NCBI GenBank assembly: GCA_949752735.1
Contig: OX457039.1
Coordinates: 23,600,830-23,664,829, forward strand
Direction: 5' to 3'
Source of the DNA: Lumbricus terrestris
Taxonomy: Eukaryota > Annelida > Clitellata > Crassiclitellata > Lumbricidae
DNA: 64,000 nucleotides
Both the position numbers and the translations under genes were made by a program. Below, one piece after another: positions 33,639 to 44,278 of this stretch. Each line of letters opens with the position of its first letter. The first letter of the stretch is position 1. A model generated the notes under the pieces. That model did not search any database, had not been told where the DNA came from, and saw only the letters and a program-made list of their open reading frames with translations.

Positions 33639-33960
33639 TATGGACTTGATTTGATATAGCGCCGGTGAATAAACTGGTCTCCCTGACGTGGCTTTTGTGG
33701 GTGCTGGGAAATTCTCAAAGATTTGCATTACACTAGCATACATTACATTGTAGGCTGGTGTTGGCACAGTGAATTGCAGGTTGACTGTTTTTTTAGTAGT
33801 TAAGATTGATATTAATTAAGATAACTGCATAATATGTAGGCCTACACGTATAGCCGCTATAGCTGTGGGTAATATTTGCTTTTAGTTTCAATGGTAGCAT
33901 CCCAAGGATTCTGTATAAGAGTCCTTGGTAGCATCCTATATTATATACTCCGGGTTTAAC
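33639..33960. other. No gene recognised
   Basis: AT-rich sequence after the solo LTR with one TAGGCCTAC palindrome near 33837. No coding signal before the LINE fragment that begins around 33961. Confidence 0.45.
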
Positions 33961-34355
33961 TGATAGTTTCACATCAACTTCTATTTAGATATGCTTATTG
34001 ACAACAAAGTTATTCCTCAAGTTTACACGACAAAATTCCTTGGCGTTCATATTGATCAGCACCTAAAATGGAAAGTCCATATAGACGAAATAAGTTTAAA
34101 AAAATCAAAAAGTATAGGCATTATTAAGAGAGTCTCTTACATGCTTCTCTCTCATGTGCTGATCAATCTATATTTCACCCATGGTGTAAGAAGAGATGGT
34201 GTGCGCACTTCTTATACTGGCCATACATTGTTTTTGGCATTTCAGCAGGTGGCGCTGCTGTCCCCAGTTGATGGTTGGCAGCATATACAATAGAGAGCAA
34301 GAAGTACAAGAAACGTTCGAAACATGGAACATATGGACAAGGAGAGGGCAGGAAC

Positions 34356-35378
34356 CAGTGTTTAATCTAGACGTCTCTGGGGGGGGGGGAAGTTCCCCCC
34401 CCAGGATTGACATTTCCCCCCCCAGAAAAATTTGACAAAATGATATTGGTTTTTAGTTACTGTTTTCATCATTGTTTTACATGAAGTGTTATAATATACC
34501 GTGATATTATTTATTATTACATGATTATAATGACATTATTTACTACTATAATATATGATACTATCATGTTAAGATGACACCTTAAAATGCAGCCATTGCA
34601 ATATGGAAATTCAAAAAGTTTCTAATGGGTCACTGAAAAAGTACAGCTATTTTGTTAAGACGACACCTTAAAATGCTGCCATTGCAAGGTGGAAATTCAA
34701 AAAGTTTCTAATGGGCCACTTAAAAAGTACAGCTATTTTGTTAACACGACACCTTAAAATGCTGTCATTGCAATGTGGAAATTGAAACTTTTTCTAATGG
34801 GTCACTGAAAAAGTACAGCTATTTTGTTAAGATGACCCCTTAAAATGCTGCCATTGCAATGTGGAAATTCAAAAAGTTTCTGATGAGGGTCTGAAAAGAA
34901 CAGGTATATTGTGAAGATGACACCTTAAAATGCTGCCATTGCAATGTGGAAATTCAAAAAGTTTCTGATGAGGCTCTGAAAAAGTACAGCTATTTTGTTA
35001 AGATGACCCCTTAAAATGCTGCCATTGCAATGTGGAAATTAAAAACATTTCTAATGGACCACTGAAAAAGTACAGCTATTTTGTTAAGATGACCCCTTAA
35101 AATGCTGCCATTGCAATGTGGAAATTAAAAAAATTTCTAATGGACCACTGAAAAGGTACAGCTATTTTGTTAAGATGACCCCTTAAAATGCTGCCATTGC
35201 AATGTGGAAATTCAAAAAGTTTCTGATGGGAGGGGCACATCCTTCTCCCCATACCCCTCCCCCTAAAGGGGAGGGGTATGGGGATACGCGTCTCACGAGC
35301 ATCCTTCGGACGCTCAATTGTCTCCCCCCCAGAAACCTGAATTCCCCCCCCAGAGGAGGGGGACTAGATTAAACACTG
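34356..35378. mobile_element. 9-bp-TSD transposon, copy 2 (inverted relative to copy 1)
   Basis: Ends are CAGTGTTTAATCTAG and its reverse complement. GGCAGGAAC flanks both sides (34347-34355, 35379-35387), a perfect 9-bp TSD. The interior matches copy 1 in reverse, including the AT-rich segment, but has about eight ~85-bp units instead of about ten. No coding capacity. Confidence 0.88.
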
Positions 35379-35387
35379 GGCAGGAAC

Positions 35388-36860
35388 ATAGCAGGGAGTA
35401 TCACTTGGAACATATAAGGGGCGATGAGGATCAGGTAACATTGCAGGGAACATGGAACGTCATACGGAACACCAGAGAACATAGGCCTAAGCGAATATAC
35501 AACAAAGATCGTGGAACGTAAAGAACATGAAGCATCACAGAGAACATTGTTCAGAGAATATATTGGACGAGGAAGACGGAACATGCATGCATTACGGAAC
35601 ATGCCACAAGGACTGCAGAACGTAAGGAGCATGGAACATCAGGGGAAACATCGGAAACATTAAGGAACATGGAATATGGAAAGTGCAACAAGGAATTGGA
35701 ACACAAGGAACATGGACCATCAGGTGACATAAGGAACATGGAACTTCAGGGAAAATCAGAATCAGTGAAGAACAAGGAATGCGGAACACAAAGAACAGGG
35801 AACATCACGTAACATAAGGAACATGAAACATCACATGGAACACCAGAGACATCAGAAAACAAAAGACGCGGAACAAACAACAAGGGCCGTGGAACATAGG
35901 CAATATACAACAAGGACAATGGAACACAAGGAACTTGGAACATCACGGGAGAATGAGAAACATATAAGAACACGGAATGTGGAACATGCAACAGGGTCTG
36001 TGGAACGTAAGGAACATGGAACATAAGAGGGAAGATCAGAACCATTAAGATACATGGAACACGGAATGTGGAACAAGGATTGTGGAACACAAGGAACATG
36101 GAACATCAGGGAACGTAAGAAACATGGATCATCACTGGGAAACAGAACACGGAAAGTGGAGCACGCAACAAGGTCCGTGGAACGCAGGGAACAAGGAACA
36201 TAAGAGAGAACACAAGAAACATTAAGGAACAAGGAGCCCGTAATGTTCAACAAGGAATGAGGAACTCAAGGAACATCAGGGAACATAAGAAACAAGGAAC
36301 ATCGCGGGAGCTTCAGAGGTATTAAAAATACGAAACGCGGAACACGCAACAGAGACCGTGGAGCACAAGAAACATGGAACACCTGAGGGAACATCAGAAA
36401 CATTAAGGAACAAGGAACGCGAAACATAATTGAGGAACATGAATCATCAGGATAAACATCAGAAATATTAAGGAACATATGGAACGCGGAATATGTAGCA
36501 AGGGCTGTGGGACATAAGAAACAGGGAACACCAGGGAACATGGAACATCACATTGAACGCCTGCGACATTAGAAAACAAAGGGCGCGAAATAACAACAAG
36601 GTCCGTGGAACATAAGGGATATAAATAATTAAGGCCCATGGAACATAAGGTACCTGGTATATCACAGGGAACATCAGGGAACAAGGAACACAGGGAACAC
36701 GGAACATCAATTAACAGGGAACAGAAGGCGCATCACAGAGAACAAGAGAACACGGAACATCGATAGAAACATCAGGGTCAGAGGACATGGAGAACATTGG
36801 AACACAGGGAACACAGCATCACATGGAACAGAGAACACGAAACACAGGAGAAAAGGAGAC
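35388..36860. repeat. GGAACAT-based minisatellite, ~1.4 kb
   Basis: The tract is built from variants of GGAACAT joined by short linkers such as CAGGGAACATAAG, GGAACACGGAAC and GTGGAACATAAGG. Higher-order spacing is irregular. Long minus-strand frames rich in Val-Pro-Cys-Ser and Met-Phe are by-products of the repeat. It lies inside the hAT element next to 9-bp-TSD copy 2. Confidence 0.9.
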
Positions 36861-36978
36861 AAAGAGCAAATGAAACAGAACATAGCAAAGATAATTTGTG
36901 TCGCCCTCCTCCTTCGTCCAGACATGAGACTGGCATTAGGGAACGGACGTGCAGTGAAGGAGTATAAGTATGTATGCC

Positions 36979-37312
36979 CATGGGTGGAGACCTAGGGGGG
37001 ACGGTCCCCCCCAATGAAAGTGTTGGGGGGGACGGCCCATGCATTTGTCCCCCCAATGTTTGAGCGTCAAGACCTTTTTGGGCGGCGAAAATAGACAATT
37101 TCGTTGAGATTTTGGCCGGATGACTAAAAAAAAAAAGGTCATCACCTTTTTAAATTTCGTTGAGATTTTGGCCGGATGACTAAAAAAAAAAAAAAGTCAT
37201 CAACTTTTTGGGCGACGAAAATAATTTTTTTGTCCTGAGATCGTCAGAAATTTTTCTGCAAATCTCGCGTCTTTCCGTCCCCCTCAATTCTCGGCCCAGG
37301 TCTCCGCCTATG
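36979..37312. mobile_element. 334-bp hAT-type MITE
   Basis: Starts CATGGGTGGAGACCT and ends AGGTCTCCGCCTATG, inverted repeats with two differences. TGTATGCC flanks both sides (36971-36978, 37313-37320), a perfect 8-bp TSD. The interior holds two copies of TTTCGTTGAGATTTTGGCCG followed by GATGACTAAAAAAA (~37098 and ~37156). Same terminal family as 8794-8942 and 59637-61687. Confidence 0.85.
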
Positions 37313-38551
37313 TGTATGCCATACAATATCATGAAATTCCATTAGGTTTGTGGGCGAAGTCCGTCAACTACGAACGCCATCGCCATCTAGCGACTTTAGC
37401 CACAAATTTCAGCCAAGTGCGCACACCATCCCTTCTTACACCATGATTTCACCCTAGTCTATCCATACCTTACTTACTCTAATTTAATTTGGACTTCAAC
37501 CTATGATACCCATCTCCATGTTTTAAGGACCTCGCAAAAAAAGCCATACGAGTTATCACTAAATCCACTGTTAACTGTCATACTGGTCCCCTATTTGCTG
37601 AGCATAAACTCCTAAATATTAAGCAGATTAGATTTGAACAGACATCTCAATTTATGTATCAATACGTCAATAACCTCCTCCCTTCTTCCTTTGCATCTTA
37701 CTTCTCTCCTGCATGGCATCCTGGACTCACTAGAGGTAATAGAGTTTCAGTATTATTTTTGCAAAAACAAATGTTCGGAAATTTTCCATTAAATTCCAAG
37801 GCCCTGTCATATGGAATAAAATTCCGATTCACATTCGTAAGGCTACTAACTTAACTCACTTTAAACACCTGTTACGTGTGTATACATTATGTAATGTTTT
37901 CTGTTAATAGCATGAGGGGTTACCCATGCTAATGCTGATTCATTTGATTGTTTGATTGCTTTTGCTTTTATTTTGTTCTTTCTCTGAGTTTTTCATGTAG
38001 TGTTAACTACATTAGTTGTTTTTTTATAATAATTTTTTTCTTTCCCTAGTTAAGTAATATCTCTGCATTCCAATACTCCCTTCAGCTCTCACTTTCTCAC
38101 TTCACTTTAATTAGGCCCCTGCTTAGCGGGACTTGCCCCTTTTGGTGTGCCTATTTGCTCCCTCACTCTTATAATACCTATTCACTTTGAGTATTTTCTT
38201 ATTGCGAATTATGTCTATACTTTGTTAAACATACATGTACAATTGAATTGATGGGATCAATAAAAATATGTCTATGTCTATGTCTATGATAACCATTACT
38301 TTTGTGAATCCTGCTCCAATTGAAGCAAGAACATTTTCACTAACCCAGCTCCGATTTAAGCAAGAGCAATTTCATCAATACAGCTCCAACTAGGCATGAA
38401 TATTTTCATAAATCCAGCTTCCATTTAAGTAAATTTCTGCAAACATCCGTCAGTGAACGCGTTATTTTGAAACGGCGAGACGGTTAAGACCTGGAGTATA
38501 GAACATCGGACGCTACCTAGAAATAATTTCGGACGCTAAAAGCAAACAAAG

Positions 38552-39539
38552 TAGGGAAGTCGGGGCGAGATGGACTTTGGGGCATGATGGATCCCGTCAA
38601 TATAAGGTATATATGATGTCGCCACCTATCGAATGAACTTTAATTATTGTAATACTGTTGGCGCTTTGGTGATTTGACCAAATTAAACGACCGAAACGAC
38701 ATTTGTCGGTTTTTTATGATGAAAAGTTGATTATTGACCTGTTCGATCCTATTTTCAAGAAACAGTTATATGCTAAGTATTCAATTGCACATTGTCACAG
38801 GCTTTTGATGCAAGTATATTTGGTTAAACACCCTTTTCTGCCGTATTAACGAATTCAGTATTGGCAGGATACACAGTAGATTAAATTTTTAATTGATAAA
38901 AAGTTTATACCTTACGCATGGGGGTGAGTTGGATCAGTCACCGACGAGGCAAGACGGACCTTGTGATCCATCTTGCCCCGTTTGTGTGAATTTTTCCTGT
39001 GGTTTGAATATTTTCATCCGATTTCACATGTTAATTAATTATTATGTTATTATTACTCTAAGAATAACTGTTGGATACAATAAAAATGACAATTAACGCG
39101 AAAGACATGATTGCAGTGGCCTATCTTGTTCCACCATGGGGGCAAGATGGACCACTAAAATCACATGAAATTGATAAAAGTAATCCAAAGTAATTTCTGC
39201 GTTATTCTCACTTTTGCATTATAGACGATCACATTTATGCATAAAAGAGTATTCTGCATGTGATCAGAACATGCTATGATGAAAGACTAGTGCGTGGGGC
39301 ATGATTTGTTAGATTGGTCCATCTTGCCCCATAGTGGGGGCAAGACGGACCATTACGACTAAATTTTTAAATTTTAAAAATCTTATTATCAAAAAGGGAT
39401 GCAATTAAATTTGTGTTGCCCTTAGCTATGGTACTGAATAAGCTACGAGTAGCAAAAAATTTGTGCCCGTGAAGCATGTTTATGGTGTCTCAAAACCAAA
39501 AATCCGTTACGGGGTCCGTCTAGCCCCTACTTATCCCTA
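38552..39539. mobile_element. Non-autonomous DNA transposon with 3-bp TSD
   Basis: Left end TAGGGAAGTCGGGGCGAGAT and right end, read inverted, TAGGGATAAGTAGGGGCTAG share a terminal TAGGGA and a GGGGC-A-GA-GGAC core. AAG lies on both sides (38549-38551, 39540-39542). Inside, the motif GGGGCAAGATGGACC recurs in several forms (~38950, ~39146, ~39310, ~39340). No coding capacity. A 3-bp TSD fits several superfamilies (CACTA, Harbinger, Zator), so none is assigned. Confidence 0.6.
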
Positions 39540-40289
39540 AAGGAGACGCGAGAGAGTGTGGAAATTATCGAACGATAGCGATGATATCACACACGAGCAA
39601 AATACTCCTCAAAATAATCCACAAAAGAATGGAGAAGACAATTGAAAGGGAATTACCAGCCAACCAAGCGGGATTCAGGAAGGCGCGAGGAACGCGCGAT
39701 CACATCGCCAATATAAGGTGGATTATGGAGAGACAGAGGGAGTACGGGCAAGAGGTGCATATGTGTTTTATAGACTATAGTAAGGCGTTTGATTGCATTG
39801 ACCATACACTACTGTGGAGGACGCTGATTGAGATGGGAATTGAGAAGCATCTGGTTAAACTACTGAAAGGCCTTTATGTGGATCAGGAGGCGGTGATAAG
39901 AACGGAATATGGAGACACAGAGAAATTTAAAATAAGGAAAGGAGTGAGACAGGGATGCATTTTGTCCCCTTTCCTGTTCAATCTGTATGCGGAGAGAATT
40001 ATGAGGAGGGCTGGATTGGAGGAGGCAACAGAGGGGGTAAGGATAGCGGTGAAAATACTGAATAACTTGAGATACGCCGATGATACGACATTATTGGCGG
40101 GGAAGAGGGACGACCTGGCCGAGTTAATAAGAAGAGTCAGGAAGGAAAGCGAAAAGGCGGGACTATACTTCAATGTAAAGAAAACAAAGGTTATGACAAC
40201 TGCAACATGGGAAAACTTTGAGGTGGATGGAGAAGTGATAGAGGTGGTTTCGAGCTTCACATTCCTGGGATCTATGATAGAGAAGGAGG
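39540..40289 (+). pseudogene. RTE LINE reverse transcriptase core
   Basis: The open frame reads ISHTSKILLKIIHKRMEKTI, NQAGFRKARGTRDHIANIRW, CFIDYSKAFDCIDH, GVRQGCILSPFLFNLYAE and NLRYADDTTLLAGKR, with the catalytic Y-A-D-D intact. It stops at the hAT copy B insertion after SFTFLGSMIEKE. It is unbroken over ~240 codons but lacks both the N-terminus and a connected C-terminus. Confidence 0.85.
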
Positions 40290-41272
40290 CAGGGGCTTCT
40301 ATCCCCCCTGAGCAACCGGGCGCAATCCATTTTCTTTCCCCCCTTTTCTGGACCGGCCTTCCTCTATGTATGCAATGTAATGCAATCTAGCGCATGCCCT
40401 CCTCTAGTGTGGGAATGAAGGTTTGTTTGGAGAGGGACAAACGAGCATCCAGCAGACGATCGCCGAAGCATGTGTAGCGCCGAGAAGGGACCTGGTATGG
40501 GGAGAGAATGTGCCCCTCCCCATAAGAAATTTTTGCGATTTCCGCATTGCAATTTCAGCATTTTAAGCTGTCCTCTTAGCAAAATTAGCCTACTCTAGGC
40601 TACTGTTTCAGTGGAGGAATTTCTGCCAAAATTGGGCAGCCATATGTTTTGCGCCTCTGATCAGTGTGCACTAGAGGGGCGTTACATAAATATTTAGAGC
40701 ACAATGCAATACAATAAAATACAATGTAGGTCCTACATTGTAAGCCCACGTAATAATGATGTTGCTTTACTAAGTGTTCAAGGACCAAATTTGACTGTCT
40801 GATATTTGAAAGATAACATTTGAGAGAAGCCATTTAGTTGTGCAAAATAGTATTTGTATTAACACTATTTTTTTCAATTATAATATGATTGTATTATTTT
40901 TTAAATAGTAAAAACATAATTATAATCATGTAATAGAAAATTTGTATAGTATATTATAGCTTTATAGCAGTTCATGTAATTCAAAAATGCAGATAGTAGC
41001 CTAACTAAAAACTCAAAGTGCATAAAGTGTATACATTATGCTAAAAACTATTACGCCTAAGCCTACCATTTTGTCAAACTTTATATGGAGGGGAAGTATT
41101 TTCTGGGGTGATTTTCCTTTACTATCTTTCTTTAGTGGTGCGTAGATTGAACGCTGCCCTCTATGTCCGACCTTCCCTCCCAACCGACGTGAATTTTGGC
41201 TGTCTTATGATTCCCCCCTATTTTTCACTGGGCGCAAGCTGCGCCCGCCATGTATAGGGATAGAAGCCCTTG
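40290..41272. mobile_element. hAT element, copy B
   Basis: Left end CAGGGGCTTCTATCCC, right end (inverted) CAAGGGCTTCTATCCC. GAAGGAGG flanks both sides (40282-40289, 41273-41280), a perfect 8-bp TSD. The 983-bp interior matches copy A (9757-14457) without its LINE. It also contains a degenerate 9-bp-TSD-type core: a single CGCATTGCAATTTCAGCATT unit and a TAGATTGAACGCTG end resembling TAGATTAAACACTG. Non-coding. Confidence 0.87.
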
Positions 41273-41660
41273 GAAGGAGGGAAGAAGTGACATGGAAATA
41301 AGGCGAAGGGTAACAATGGGAAAAACGGCAATGAACGGTCTGGGAAGAATTTGGAAGGATAAATATGTGAGCAGGGAAACAAAGAAAAGATTGGTGAGAG
41401 CATTGATCTTTCCAGTGGTCCTTTATAGATGCGAGACATGGACGAAGACTCAAGATATGGAAAAGAAAATCAACGCGTGCGAGATGTGGATTTGGAGGAA
41501 GTTGCTAAAGATCTCATGGATGGAAAGGAGAACTAACGAGTCGGTGCGTGAGGAGCTCGGAATAGAGAGGAGGAGACACTGCAACAAACCGCAACCAGGC
41601 GGAAATTCAGCTACTTCAGCCACGTTATGAGATCAAACGGTTTGGAAAAGGAGATGATGA
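41273..41660 (+). pseudogene. RTE LINE: post-RT region
   Basis: The frame continues RSDMEIRRRVTMGKTAMNGL, RIWKDKYVSRETKKRLVRAL and CETWTKTQDMEKKINACEM, the usual C-terminal half of RTE proteins, and breaks shortly before the solo LTR. ATGA at 41657-41660 is the LTR's TSD. Confidence 0.8.
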
Positions 41661-42335
41661 TGTCGCGAAGTCCCCCACTCGTCCGAAAGTAACCTGTACT
41701 TCCGGCCTCATGGGTAACTCGCCTCGCTGTAGAGCCCTAGGGTCTTTCCCACGATTAAGGCCACCTTTTAGCGCCGGGTCCATAATCCGTGCGATCTCGT
41801 AAGACCGGTTTCCCCTTTTATCATATTCATGATAATTAACCCGGGGCTGTGTAACCAATCGTTCACTTCTTCTTAGTCCGCTCGTATCTGCATTCTGTGG
41901 TACCAAAGGATGGCTCGAGTGTATCGGCACGGCAACTGTATTAGTTGCAACTACAGACCTAGTGTAGTCAGGGTTCGGTGGGGATTCTACAGCGAGTTGT
42001 CCTTCAAGTGTATCAAGGCGACACATAATTTCCCCTACTTGAGATCTTACTTCGCCGGCTTGTGACCTCATTTCCCCATGAAGGGCACCTACTTGTGATT
42101 CAATCTGTCCATGAAGCGCACCGACTTGTGATCTCACTTCACCCACTTGAGATTCGATCTGTCCATGAAGTGCACCGACTTGTGATCCAATCTTGGAGAA
42201 CTTATTATCCATCCGGTCCATCATCAACTCAAGGATCGAACTGACTCGTGACCTATCAGAGGCACGTGACCTTCTACCGTCGTCTTCGTTCGGGCGCTCC
42301 ATAAATACCGGAGAGGTAGGTCGACTCACGCTCAT
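41661..42335 (-). CDS. N-terminal gag-like ORF inside solo LTR (cut off by LTR end)
   Basis: The ATG at 42335 starts MSVSRPTSPVFMERPNEDD. Residues ~25-110 form heptad-like repeats with the unit SQVGALHGQIESQVGEVRSQ, probably coiled coil. Later come GLRRSERLVTQPRVNYHEY and QVTFGRVGDFAT at the LTR end. The RRSERL block is shared with the gag of the element at 44279-57773 (LRRSERLAHKDPISY), linking the two families. The frame enters host LINE DNA after 41661, so the protein is a fragment. Confidence 0.6.
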
Positions 42336-43329
42336 GATCAGAATGACAACTCACTTTGTTTCTTAATTAATCTAATTTATTCACAACTAAGGTACAGATC
42401 TAAACTACAGAAGTCTTAGCTTTAACAACCGACAATCGTTCACAACTTGGAAAAATTATCATAAAGTCCCAAATTCACTTAATGGCGATTAATTCCCGTT
42501 TTCCCCATTTTACCTTAATTTCCACATACCTTAACTTGGGCACGGAAGCTGGGAAGACAAGGTTTTAATCCACCGAAATGACGCAAGTATATGTGTAATC
42601 CACGCGATGATTTGCTGACGGTGCAACTTATACTCCACGATTGCGCTAAGATAATTTCTCGGTAATCCAGTGAAATAGGTATTCCAAATGATATATCCAA
42701 GCTTCGCGTAGTTGCCGCAATCGAATTAATCCAATTTGACTTAATATTCCCCGATTCAGACCGATTTTCTTACATAAATCGCAAATTCACCAGAGCTCTT
42801 GTCAAATCGACTTATCGCCTCCGTGGCCAGGACAAGACTGAATTTCAGACACGCGCTGACGCGAGATTGGCGCCGAAACCCGCGATCCAGACAAAGGCCT
42901 GCTTAAGGTATAGGGCTTGGGTTTTTCCGCTAACGTTAAAGTATACAAACCACTTTATCATTAAGCCTCGCTTTGGTCTAGAAAGCCAGACAACCTATGT
43001 TTTAACATGGACCACTTTATCATACAGCCTCATTTCAGTTCAGACTAGGCGGCAAATTTTACTGCTTACGTCAGCCTGTTCGGGCGGTCCCTGCCTTAGC
43101 GCACGGCCTATGTCTAAATGTCCTGCTGCGTATCGCTGCGTATCTCTGATTATTATTAGATATTACTGCGTGTTTAGTGTCAACAGGTCCTTGAGTGCAT
43201 TTCACGGCGAAAACATTATATTAATAAATTTAGCGTTGCGGGCCCTCCCGGTGTATTTTAATCAGTGTAATCGCCATTAATATTAATATAATAATCGCAA
43301 TTAAATCGTAAAATGTAACATTCGTTACA
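41661..43329 (-). mobile_element. Solo LTR (family Y) containing the start of gag
   Basis: A 1,669-bp unit bounded by TG...CA (TGTCGCGAAG at the left, TTCGTTACA at the right) with ATGA on both sides (41657-41660, 43330-43333). On its coding (minus) strand it starts TGTAACGAATG and ends CTTCGCGACA. No second LTR is present, so it is a solo LTR inside the RTE LINE. An ORF starts at 42335 and runs leftwards straight through the LTR end into LINE sequence; in the full element it would have entered the interior. Confidence 0.75.
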
Positions 43330-43442
43330 ATGACGGCATGCGGTGAAGGAAGGAGAAGACGCGGAAGACCAAGGAAGAGGTGGATGGATGAAGTACAGGA
43401 AAAGTCTGGAATGAGCTTGGAAGAGCTAAGAGAGGCGACAAT
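43330..43442 (+). pseudogene. RTE LINE: C-terminal piece
   Basis: Reads MTACGEGRRRRGRPRKRWMD and EVQEKSGMSLEELREAT, the RTE C-terminus. It is interrupted by the large hAT element at GCGACAAT (43435-43442) and resumes at 58382-58466, which holds the remaining ~25 codons and the 3' end. Confidence 0.85.
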
Positions 43443-44278
43443 CAGAGCCGTTTTAAGGCACAGGCCCGCGAGGCCCGGGCCTAGGGCCCCGCGCAACAGG
43501 GGGGCCCCGCGGCGACCCAAAATGCTACATTGCATAACAAATTAGCAACATGTTATACGAACTTTAACGTGTGCTAAGCTTAAATTTATTTTACACAGTA
43601 CACTCTTAATACAAAGATTGCTGTGCTCTAGCTGTGTATAGGCCTAGGTTCTTCTATCAATATTAATAAACGTAACAAAATGACACACATGCCCATAGAA
43701 GGCATGAATAGAGTACCGGCACTCTATATCTGAGACTGAGAGTTTGAGACGGGAATCGGGTTACGTTCAGTGTTTAATCTAAGCATCTCCCAGTGTGGAA
43801 GGAACTTCACCCAGAAATGACTACCCAAAACATTTGACCAAATTATAAGTTTGAATTGCTGCTTACATTATTGTATAATACACGAACTCTAGTAATATAC
43901 CGTGATATTATTTACTATTGTATGATATTACGACGATAAAATCTATTAATGTAATAATATGATACAATCATCTTACAATGAGTATAATTTACTGTTAATA
44001 TTTGTACAAGTACTATTTTTGTAAAACCAATTTTCGACTTTTTAGTGCTACCTTTCAAATTTAAAACTGTCGAAATTTAAAAAGGTTTTGTTACTTGAAC
44101 ACTTAGTAACAGCATCATTAGGCCTACTACATGACTTCCAGATTTTGGCGGTTCTTCCTTGGTTTGTGTAACATTTGTGGCAATTCCGAGAACTGTAGGC
44201 CTATCCTCCATGGTCAACAATACAAGCCTTTTTAGCAACGCGCGGGAATAAGCCAATTCCAATGCAAGAAAGTAGGTC

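Larger units (their letters stand above)
34180..37445. mobile_element. hAT element with 31-bp inverted repeats, carrying other repeats
   Basis: The left end CATGGTGTAAGAAGAGATGG continues GTGTGCGCACTT and is matched inverted at the right end (AAGTGCGCACACC...CTTACACCATG, ~37415-37445) with one mismatch in 31. ATTTCACC flanks both sides (34172-34179, 37446-37453), an 8-bp TSD. It contains a 9-bp-TSD element (34356-35378), a GGAACAT minisatellite (35388-36860) and a MITE (36979-37312). No transposase found. Confidence 0.85.
33961..38290 (+). mobile_element. 5'-truncated LINE split by a hAT element
   Basis: The left piece (33961-34179) encodes KFLGVHIDQHLKWKVHIDEI and ends in LINLYFT. After removing the hAT element and one TSD copy, the frame resumes at 37446 with the same kind of sequence (SQKKAIRVITKSTVNCHT, QTSQFMYQYVNNLLPSSFA). 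This is the region after the RT core of CR1/Jockey-like LINEs. The 3' end has AATAAAAATATG followed by a TATGTC-repeat tail (~38262-38288). The RT catalytic core and everything upstream are missing. Confidence 0.75.

Noticed and set aside
35369..36925. Several long minus-strand frames rich in Val-Pro-Cys-Ser-Leu-Met-Phe
   Set aside because: They are translations of the GGAACAT minisatellite in all frames; composition and length follow the repeat, with no domain or start context.
43443..44278. Possible host exons between the hAT end and the gypsy LTR
   Set aside because: No splice-flanked open frame; the sequence aligns by eye with the AT-rich part of the 9-bp-TSD family.
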